Assembly: GCF_032884065.1 (NCBI RefSeq)
Contig: NC_088881.1
Span: 5,720,171-5,784,170 of the forward strand
Reading direction: 5' to 3'
Length of the DNA: 64,000 nucleotides
Origin: Artemia franciscana
Lineage: Eukaryota; Arthropoda; Branchiopoda; Anostraca; Artemiidae
Shown here: in pieces, positions 55,871 to 64,000 of the stretch
Position numbering within the stretch: position 1 is the first letter of the stretch
Layout of the letters: each line of letters begins with the position of its first letter
Program-made: the position numbers and the translations under genes
The notes under the pieces: generated by a model
Database searches by the model: none
Told to the model about the DNA's origin: nothing
The model's input: only the letters and a program-made list of their open reading frames with translations

Positions 55871-57124
55871 ATATTGGGATGACATTGTAGTCCTGATATG
55901 AATATCAGGACTACATATGAACTTACCAGTACGAACACAATAAACACAATTGCCACAGTTTGTTCTAATAGATGAATTGTGAAAGGAGATCAAAAAGAGA
56001 AGGCTACTAGAAAAAGCAAACGATCGAACAACAATTAACTTTTTTTTGTAAATTTTTTCTATTTACAATTTTCCGATGGACAGGCCATTTTACCGACTTA
56101 TTAGGATGATATTACTTTTTTTTTTCGACTAAAAACAATTCCCTCTGCATTGATTTTACGCCATTTAATTCCATCAGTCCATTTACCTAATATAAAATAG
56201 AGCCAGTAAATTAGCAATGTTTCAAGCCACTATTTTATCAACTCAATCCCTTTTTAACGACTGGTAACAGAACAAAGGCAACGTATTGCTCCTGCAAAAT
56301 AAATATAAAACGTCATAGTCATAGATCCTAAATCGTGGGTACATCAATTATAGGTATACCCAATAATAAAAGATGACCTGATGAAAAGTTTGGTTGAGAT
56401 AAATAATATTAATTAAGTAATTAAATAAGTCGGCACTAGACCCTTAATCTAAAACGGTAGCCCTGATCACCGTTTCATGGCCCTTCGGCCAGGAAGTGCA
56501 ACGGGGAGCTGGGGGCCAAACCTCCTGTGCTTTCACAAACCCTTCTCGCTTACCTTCCCCACATTTCTTCAGATACCCGTTTAGAGATGGGTCGACTCTA
56601 GCTGAGCTTACAGAGTCACGTCACTGACCTTCAATATAATATTGTAAGTTTTAATCCGTAACGATGCCAACGATTAAAAGGGATAAGATTTACCTGGATA
56701 TATATATATAGCCTCGTGTTTCACGATTCTTATTAGGACTCGTGTTTCAACAAAAAGTTTGACACAATTTTGTCAAAAAGGGGGTGGGGGTGGTTGGATC
56801 TCCAATTCTATGTGAGGGGTATTTCCAATTCCTAAAAAATGATTACAACGACCGGAAATAGCTTATTCAAACAACTTGTGTATTTATTCAAACAAATTTT
56901 AAAAGATTTCAAAACTTGGCGAGCTCACGTTTCTTATTTCGATTTTTAGCCCGTTTCAATATTTTGATCCAGAAATACCAACTATAAAAATGAAGCAAAG
57001 ACAAAAAAGAGCAAAGACAAATAAGACAAAAAAAGAGCCGACTGAATAAGATTTAACAAGACTAACCACTTTGAACATGAATAATGCTAATTATGGCAAA
57101 AAAAAAAACAGAAAAAAAACCAAC

Positions 57125-57542
57125 CATTCAGCATTGAAGACACCATAATACTGCTTTCAGCAAATTCATTTTTGCTTCCATTTCCATATTGCGAATACAA
57201 AGATTTGAACGCAGGCGCACTTAAAACATAGTACCAACATTTCAGAAGCTCCAAGCGTGCAATTTCGTTTGCAAAATCGTCAGCTTCTTGCTGCGATATC
57301 CGAGTACGACTAATACAATTGTCGGCAAGGAATGAAGCTCTTAGTAAAAGTGTATTATGTAATTTTCCTTCCATTTCAGGCTTTTCTCCTCTCTGTCTAA
57401 CAGCTGCATCTCCAAGGGCCATCTGTTGTCTAATATTCTGAACTCTAAGCCTAGACGTAACGGGTGCCGGCTTTGGCTCGTCCTCATTCACTTTGGTATC
57501 TGATACTATTCTCAATAACTCATACATGATGCTCACTTGGAC
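57125..57542 (-). CDS. ZNFX1-like protein, penultimate exon
   Basis: 418 bp from acceptor atcactttttag to donor CTGAATG|gttggt. Phase 0 in, phase 1 out, agreeing with the exon after it (G|GA glycine). It encodes VQVSIMYELLRIVSDTKVNE, a proline-containing link (EPKPAPVTSRLRVQN), then helical IRQQMALGDAAVRQRGEKPE, NTLLLRASFLADNCISRTR, QQEADDFANEIARLELLKCW, YYVLSAPAFKSLYSQYG, and ESSIMVSSMLN. No zinc-finger cysteines; it corresponds to the helical spacer between the NFX1 fingers and the RZ finger of ZNFX1. Identity rests on phase and position next to the RZ exon more than on its own sequence. The donor is weak (gttggt); an alternative GT 15 bases upstream would break the phase. Confidence 0.75.
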
Positions 57543-57592
57543 CTAAAAAGTGATTTTGCATAATGAATTATATCTTTTCTATTCTCATATCG

Positions 57593-57681
<89 letters not shown>
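57593..57681. repeat. (AT)n microsatellite
   Basis: About 88 bp of TA dinucleotide, 50 bp upstream of the penultimate ZNFX1-like exon acceptor on the coding strand. Confidence 0.97.
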
Positions 57682-57684
<3 letters not shown>

Positions 57685-58580
57685 AACGCTTTCAGTTTAA
57701 GGAACGATTTACGATTAGGAGCTTCATGTTCTAAAATTTCATTAAACTTTTTTTTCAATTTCAAAATTTTTTCAAGACAGTGACGTAAATTTGTTTTTAC
57801 ATTTTTCTATATTTTTGATAGATTTCAAAATATGGAAATTTTGTCAAGCCTGAAAGATCAGGCCTACTACTGAAGAAAACAGATACATGAAAGATCTTTA
57901 ATTTTTCAGTAGATCACCCTTTGCAAAAAAATGTTTCATTACTTATTGCTCCAATAGGGGTCCTGTGATGTAGATTGACCCTTGACTGCAGATAGGGGAC
58001 CAGGATTAGATACTAGCTGACGTGGGGCCGACATAAGAACCTCTAAAGTTGAGAAATGGCATAACTTAGTCTATTCTAATTGGCGACCCGGAAGATAATG
58101 AAAGTTAGGTAACAAGAACCAGCCAATATTTGATATTTTTAACAAAATAGAATAATGTTTGAAAAATTTAATTCATTTTCGGAAAACTTGTCTTTTGACT
58201 CTAAAAAATTCATACACCGGTGATTTTTAATTTTAGTCAGAACCAAAAAACTGATAACGGACTAGGACTAATAGTTTTTATGATATTTTTTCTTATGAAT
58301 CTAAACTCGATACATAACAGCGTAGTACCAAGACACTTTTTAAATACTTGTACACAAGTGATTTAGGGATCTAGGTGTATTCTTATCGAAAAAATTTGTT
58401 ATGAAAACTCGAGACAGCTCAGAAGTCAAACTCATATGCCCAAAAAAACATTCAACCCAGGATTAATCGGTTGGCCGAGAAATTGGAAAACTTTCACAGT
58501 TTTCCCATACTTTCTGGATTTACCGTTAAAGTGGCAATCATGCTTATAGCGATCAACTGAAAATTATACAAACCTTCCTG
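57682..58580. other. Intron sequence, nothing recognised
   Basis: AT-rich, part of the 5.4-kb ZNFX1-like intron. Confidence 0.5.
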
Positions 58581-58585
58581 TAAAT

Positions 58586-59095
58586 ATACAACAATGGAAA
58601 CCAGCTTAGGAATAAACTCTGATTGGCTAATTCTAATAATCAGTACGAACTCATACAATAGGAAAATTAAAAATAAAAGAAAAAAATAAGAGAAAATAAA
58701 AAAAATAAAATCGAAATAAAATAAAAGATTAATAAATAAAATAAACTAAAAAATAAATAAAAATGAGTAAATACAAAATAAAATAAAATAAAAGACAAGG
58801 CCAGATCGAAGTAAGAATTCTTGGTGTGTGACGTAGAGATAAAGATCCAGAATATGATATACAACAATGGAAACCAGCTTAGCAATAAACTCTGATTGGC
58901 TAATTCTAATAACCAGTGCGAACTCATCCAATAGGAAAATAAATTAAAAAATAGAGATAAAAATGAGAGAAAGGTAAAATGTAAATAAAATATAAAAATA
59001 AAATAGTTAAAAACAATAAAAAATAAAAGAAAATAATACACAAGGCCAGATCGAAGTGAGAATTCTTGGTGTGTGACGTTGAGATAAAGATCATT
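58586..59095. repeat. Tandem duplication, ~275-bp unit
   Basis: acaacaatggaaaccagctt and gaccagatcgaagt..gaattc-type landmarks recur at about 58,588/58,862 and 58,800/59,043, separated by a low-complexity aaaataaaat stretch that has itself diverged. Confidence 0.88.
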
Positions 59096-59970
59096 GGCTA
59101 GCTCTTATTAAGCTTTTCTAGTCTGTTGCAACCAGTGTCTTTTCCAAAAATCTTGTTTTTCTCTATTTATATTAAGCCACTTTAATTAAATTCCTTAGGC
59201 TCCAGGTCAGGACTCGCAAGACGTTTCTAATGAACAAGATTACGCATGAAGAGGTCTAAATTAACTAATTTCACTTGATAAGAACGTCCCCTTGTAATTA
59301 ATTTTATTCCAATTTCGGACCAGAGGAAGCACTGGGAGGAAGCAATAGCCCTGAAGATCCTCCCTCCCTCGACCTAGATTTGAAAATACTTTTTGATGTA
59401 TTCATTAAAAAAAATCGTAAATCTGATCCAGGCATTATTCTTTCAGCGCTCCTTTTAAAATATGTGCCAAGGGGAGAAAAAAAATTAGTAATTTTCGAGA
59501 CATGGGAATCTAACTTGTTGCATGCGTAGTAGAACTGGTGCCTCACTAATTGTGAGATTTAACCGAGACATCTAACATGCTAAAGGCAGAAGAAAAGAAG
59601 CTGATTTCGAAATCGCAGCAAGTTCCAGCGGGCTGAATTTCTTGCTGAATACTTTGTTAAATTGAGTATTTCATTAATAGTTAGGGCATTAAAACTACGG
59701 CTTTTGATACCGCTCACAAGTACAAACAAAGAAAAAAACGATTTATTTTTGCTATTTCAACTGTTACATCAGTTGTAAATTATTATTTAGATTTAAAAAT
59801 TTGTTAAACTAAATATTTGATTAATTATTAGGGTATCAAAATTATACATTTTTCATACCGTCCATAAGTAGAAATAGACATCAAATGATTTCTTTTTATT
59901 ACTGCTGTCAAGATTTGACAAAAGATTTGCATCAAAATAGATAAAAAAGCAGTAAACTAGTCTCTTTTTT
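59096..59970. other. Intron sequence, nothing recognised
   Basis: No coding motif seen. Confidence 0.5.
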
Positions 59971-59974
59971 TTTT

Positions 59975-62320
59975 TATAGAACTTGGTATTTACCAAGTGA
60001 CACTTAGCCATCGCAAATTCTATTGGTCTGTCGGTCCCGGTTTTGCTAGTTTAGGCACTTCTAGATAAGCTAGGACGATGAAATTTGTCAGGTGTTTTAG
60101 GGACCAAACCAGATTAAATCAACAATAGTCGTTTCCCCGATTCGACCATCTGGGACGAGTGGGGGGACGGTCAATTCGAAAAAATTAGAAAAAATGAGGT
60201 ATTTTTAACTTACGAACGGGTGATCGGATCTTAATGAAATTTGATATTTAGAAAGATATCGTGTCTCAGGGCTCTTTTTTTTTATTCCCGGCCAGATCCG
60301 GTGACATTGGAGGGAGGTGGAGGGGGAAACCTAAAATCTCGGAAACGCTTAGAGTGGAGCGATCGGTAAGAAACTTGGTGGGAAAAATAAATACGAGTCC
60401 CATATACGTGATTGACATATCTGGAAAGGATCCGCTCTCTTGGGGGAAAATTTTTTTCCAAAAAATTAGAAAAAATGAGGTATTTGTAACTTACGAATGG
60501 GTGATCAGATCTTAATGAAATTTTATATTTAGAAGGATTTTGTGCTTCAGAGCTCTTATTCTAAATTTAAACAGGATCTGATGACATTGGGGGGAGTTGG
60601 AGGGGGAAACCAGAAATCTTGGAAAGCGTGAAAATTGAGGTATCTTCATCTAACGAATGGGTGATCGGATCTTAATGAAACTTGATATATAGAAAGATCT
60701 CATGTTTCAGATGCTCTATTTTCAATTTGAATCGGATCCGGGGACATAGTGGGGTCCGACAAGGTGCTGTCCTCTCCCCCTCTGTTTTCAAACTTTGTAT
60801 ATCATCTGTCCTTTCCTCTATCCCACCTACTTGCATCCTTAATTCTGTAAATATTTCTTATATTGCCTATGCGGATGATATTCTTTTGATCAGTAGGACT
60901 AAAAAAGGGCTCTCTTTGTCTGTTTCAACAGTAGCATCTAAACTTCATGCGATTGGACTTTCTCTTAATCTTTCAAAGTGTGAATATCTTTCATTTAATA
61001 GTAATATCACTACTCCTCTAATCTGTGGATCTTTTTCTATCCCGTCGGTTTCTTCATTTCGGTGGTTGGGAATTAATGTTAGTAAAACACTAAAATCCTT
61101 ACGGACTCTCGCTGTTGCTGATTGCAAGAAGAAAATCACATTAAATTACTCTAAAATTGTTGCTAACTGGGGCAGATACAATAGAAAGTCTCTTGCTAAA
61201 TTATACTCGGTTTTTACAGATCTTTCGGTTTTGTTTCTTTCTGGTATTTACCCTATTTTTCACAAAAAAAGATATCAGTTCAATTCGTTCTTATTATTTC
61301 CGGTTTTCCCGTTTTCTATTGTATCTGCCTCCATGGTATAGGAATAAGAGCCTCATATCTGTTTATAGTTTCCCGGATATTGGGTCGAAGCTCACAGAGC
61401 TTGCTGGCAAACTACCCCAGTCTACTTATAAGTATCTGCCCGCCCACAGAGGCCTTACTCGTTTGCTTTAGTTTCTTGTTTTTTCCGCTTTGTGTAGTGT
61501 TTGTTTTGTTTCTTTTATTGATACTCCGCTTTGATTTTTTGTAGCGGGTCAAAAATAAATTATTATTATTATTATTATTATAGGGGGTTGGAGGGGGGGA
61601 AACAGAAATCTTGGAAAACCCTTAGAGTGGAGAGATCGGAATGAAACTTGATGGAAAGAATAAGCACAAGTTATAGATACGTGATTGACATCATTGGAGG
61701 AATTGGGGGGGGGGACGGTGTTAATTCGGAAAAATTAAAAAAATTGCGGTGTTTTTTACTTAAGAACGGGTGACCGGATCTTAACGAAATTTGATATTTA
61801 GAAGGAACTCATGTCTCGGAGCTTTTATTTTAAATCCAACCAGATCTGGTGACATTGGGCGGAGTTGGAGGGGGAAACCGGAAATCTTGGAAAACACTTA
61901 AGAGTGGAGGGATCGGGATGAAACTTGGTGGGTAAAATAATCAAATGTCGTAGACATGTGATTGACGTAACCGGACTAAATCCGCTCTCTCTGGGAGATT
62001 TAGGGGGGGGGGTCCAATGCTTTGGCGAGTTTAGTGCTTCTAGACGTGCTAGGACCATCAGGGGGGGTGAAGGGGGAGGACAAATTTGAATAAATGAGGT
62101 ATTTTTCCTTACGAGTGGGTGGTCGGATCTTAATGAATCTTGATATTTAGAAGGAACTCGTGTCTCAGAGCTCTAATGTTAAATCCCGACTGGCATTAAG
62201 CGTCTGATTTTCGTTTAAATCAGTCTATTGATTCTCAGAATTTTGCTAGAGCTCACGCCATATGAGCTCTTGGCTCTTTCGACCTCGTCATAAGTGCCAT
62301 ATGAGCTCTTAGCTCTTTTT
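59975..62320 (+). mobile_element. Dispersed element R2, long copy with internal tandem units
   Basis: Starts acttggtatttaccaagtga and ends cataagtgccatatgagctc, ttagctctt. Inside, a roughly 290-bp unit (aattagaaaaaatgaggtat, cttacgaacgggtgatcgga, tcttaatgaaatttgatatt, gatccggtgacattggaggg, gtgattgacat, ggatccgctctct) is present about five times, diverged. A 5'-truncated LINE splits one unit at 60,747-61,580. Confidence 0.75.
60747..61580 (+). mobile_element. 5'-truncated LINE within R2
   Basis: Starts abruptly at the reverse transcriptase: GVRQGAVLSPSVFKLCISSV, then NISYIAYADDILLISRTKKG (catalytic YADD), GLSLNLSKCEYLSFNS and SVSSFRWLGINVSKTLKSLR. A frameshift near 61,330 leads to WYRNKSLISVYSFPDIGSKL and LPQSTYKYLPAHRGLTRLL-stop (about 61,470). 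The 3' end gcgggtcaaaaataa is followed by (TTA)n. The junctions are visible because the flanking R2 unit is interrupted between gacat and gggggttgg. It has the same 3'-end style as the LINE at 3342-4054. No clear target-site duplication. Confidence 0.88.
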
Positions 62321-62459
62321 GTTATTGGAAAAACACTGCATTTCATTGGAAGTTTTACTTGAAGTGTAATTAAAATTATTGTCACTATTATCTTTGTTAT
62401 TATTTCTTATTTAAGATTTGGAAAAAAAGAAAAATTAAAGAAAACCCAAGAAATAAACT

Positions 62460-62770
62460 AGCCTTTTCTAAGTAATTATTTTTTTTTATTAGAGCCATTG
62501 TCGTTTGATCTAAAATTTATTTATAAAATTAATTCTAAATATGTAGGTCTTCGTCTATTTCATAGCTGTCCCATTAACGATTTAACCAGAGAATTCTAAA
62601 TAGCATAGACTATTAGAAAGGCTATTTTTTTATTATTAGAGCCATTGTTAATTCATTTAAAATTTATTCATAAATTTAATTTATAAAATTAATTCTAATT
62701 ATACGTCTATATTAATTCATTGCTATTTCATTAAAATTTTTATTTTAGTTAGACTCTGCTAAGAATCTAA
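62460..62770. repeat. Tandem duplication, ~165-bp spacing
   Basis: ttattagagccattgt, aaaatttatt.ataaa and ttataaaattaattctaa recur at about 62,490 and 62,635. Confidence 0.7.
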
Positions 62771-62915
62771 GACCTTATTTTGGCTTTCAGGCACACTTAT
62801 AAAAATATGTTGGTAGTGATTAATGACCTGTCATTCATAGTAAACACTCGTAGACGAAAATCAAACAGGTCTGTAGTGGACAAATTCGCTCTTAGTAAGC
62901 ATGGCAATGTATTTC

Positions 62916-62947
62916 TTACCTGGGTAAGAAACATCATCATACCTTAC
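62916..62947 (-). repeat. 28-bp duplication of exon end and donor site
   Basis: After the donor the minus strand reads gatgatgtttcttacccag|gtaaga, a near copy of the exon end GATGATGTACTTGAGCTTACCCAG|gtaagg. Use of the second donor (last exon base 62,920) would add 28 bases and shift the frame. Confidence 0.85.
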
Positions 62948-63081
62948 CTGGGTAAGCTCAAGTACATCATCACTCATTGCAGTAACAAATTTCACTCCTG
63001 GTTTCTTCTTCTTCACCTTTTCAATTGCATTCTGAAGACAATTTTCTATTTGATGTACAGCTTTAGTCAAACGTGAATCTC
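62948..63081 (-). CDS. ZNFX1-like protein, third-last exon
   Basis: 134 bp, acceptor aacatttcag, donor ACCCAG|gtaagg. Phase 1 in, phase 0 out, agreeing with the 57,542 exon. It encodes GDSRLTKAVHQIENCLQNAI, EKVKKKKPGVKFVTAMSDDV and LELTQ. It is helical and basic, with no motif I can name. Assignment to the ZNFX1-like gene rests on strand, order and phase, so it could also belong to a different upstream gene. A second copy of the exon's last bases and donor follows 28 bp downstream. Confidence 0.65.
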
Positions 63082-63320
63082 CTGAAATGTTATACAAAAT
63101 GTAAGCTTATCCTTGAATGGAGTCTACAGTCTAACAAAATTCCTGATACTTTTATGCAATTTAAGCTGATTTTATCCCTGAAGGGAATCTATAATTTCAC
63201 AAAATTCCTAATCCTTTTATGGAATTTAATGTCATTTTATCCTTGTAAAATTTTATATAGACTTTAAGCTTATCCTTGAAGGGTCTGTAGTTTCACAAAA
63301 CTCCTGATGCTTTTATCCAA
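63082..63320 (-). repeat. Three ~65-75-bp tandem units upstream of the exon
   Basis: On the minus strand aaggataagctta, gcataaaagtatcaggaatt, ttgtgaaa/ttgttagact recur at about 63,300-63,255, 63,220-63,165 and 63,160-63,095. The unit next to the exon, ttgcataaaagtatcaggaa, ttttgttagact, resembles the real acceptor region ttgtataacatttcaggaga, ttcacgtttgact, so these may be decayed copies of the exon's 5' edge. Confidence 0.6.
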
Positions 63321-63600
63321 TCTAAGGTTTACTCATATATCTTATATTATATGATCATCATAACCTTGATTGGGAGGGTGAACAATGTCAATCAAAACAA
63401 GGCTTTAGCATAGAGCGTCAAGATAACGCGCGTAAAAGGCTCTAATTATAGAATAAAAACTAGCAGTCTATAAAAACAGAAAAAAAAAACATTTCTCGGT
63501 CACTATATGTAAAGTATCAGTCCCTTATTTAAATAATGGCTTTTTAGACTATCTTGCTACTTCACGTTAAAAATATCTGATACTTTAAAACATCATTTTG
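63321..63600. other. Nothing recognised
   Basis: AT-rich, probably the next upstream intron of the ZNFX1-like gene. Confidence 0.4.
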
Positions 63601-63624
63601 TAAATCTCAACTTCAGCTGAATTC

Positions 63625-63960
63625 TCCCAAGGGACTAGATAGTCAATGGAATTGTGTCAGCAGAAATTTTTAATCAAAGTAGGTTGCACCACAAGAAACT
63701 CACAGAGCTACTAAATTGAACAATTGCCATTTCTTTACACGTATTTTTGGCATTTTCCAAGGGGCTAGTCATCATTGAAACCAATCGCGAATTTGTGGTT
63801 TGAGTATGAAATTTTACTGAAAAGTCAATGGAATTGTGTCCGCAAAATGGGGTTCCATGACAGGAAACTCACGGAGCTACCAAATTGATAAAATGTTATT
63901 TTTTTGGAGGTAATTTTTAGTACTTTCCAAGCAGATATGCTATAACATTTTTAGGGACTA
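63625..63960. repeat. Tandem duplication, ~185-bp spacing
   Basis: agtcaatggaattgtgtc, gaaactcac.gagctac.aaattga and tttccaag recur at about 63,640 and 63,823. Confidence 0.8.
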
Positions 63961-64000
63961 GCCTTTCTTCAATCTTAAAAAGCAAATTTTAATCCGTTTA

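Noticed and set aside
58667-59041. 124-codon membrane-like frame on the minus strand
   Set aside because: Comes from an aaaataaaat low-complexity stretch inside a tandem duplication.

Overview
The window is nuclear DNA from an animal, most likely an arthropod. Two spliced, highly conserved eukaryotic genes are read on the minus strand, introns reach 10 kb, the sequence is AT-rich, and mobile elements fill most of the space (non-LTR retrotransposons, Helitrons, DNA transposons, AT microsatellites). From memory the dominant dispersed repeat looks like brine shrimp (Artemia) genomic sequence; this is recall, not a search result.

Layout. (1) Bases 1-19,632 hold the 5' half of eIF3d (translation initiation factor 3 subunit D) on the minus strand. 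The four coding exons at 19,624-19,487, 9,962-9,917, 7,870-7,657 and 4,511-4,181 join in perfect phase to give 243 codons. The rest of the gene must lie left of the window. Its introns hold a 240-bp satellite, LINE pieces, Helitrons, a decayed transposase-like gene and tandem arrays copied from the exon edges. (2) From about 19.7 to 54.4 kb I see no host gene. There are LINE relics (20.4, 22.9-24.4, 39.2 kb), foldback elements (25-27 kb), a 2-kb DNA transposon (27.8-29.8 kb), a tandem array of a dispersed repeat (31.2-33.2 kb) split by a nearly intact LINE (33.2-38.1 kb), a nested Helitron cluster (40.4-43.8 kb) and more copies of the dispersed repeat. (3) From 54.8 to 63.1 kb lie the last three exons of a ZNFX1-like gene on the minus strand, ending in an RZ-type zinc finger and again phase-matched. 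Its 5.4-kb intron carries a long repeat array with a LINE inserted in it.

Main observations. The LINE at 33.2-38.1 kb has an ORF1 protein that starts with a PWWP-like chromatin-reader domain, which suggests a retrotransposon that targets chromatin. Separately, at least three exon edges (eIF3d exon 3 acceptor, eIF3d exon 4 donor, ZNFX1-like exon donor, and perhaps its acceptor) have been tandemly duplicated together with the adjoining coding bases and splice site. The resulting arrays of decaying decoy splice sites appear to be one way introns grow in this genome. A Helitron 5' end sits only 23 bp from an eIF3d splice acceptor, and the Helitron 5' ends carry palindromic CRE-type TGACGTCA sites.

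Limits: all family assignments come from reading motifs. No database search was run, and repeat boundaries are approximate unless stated.
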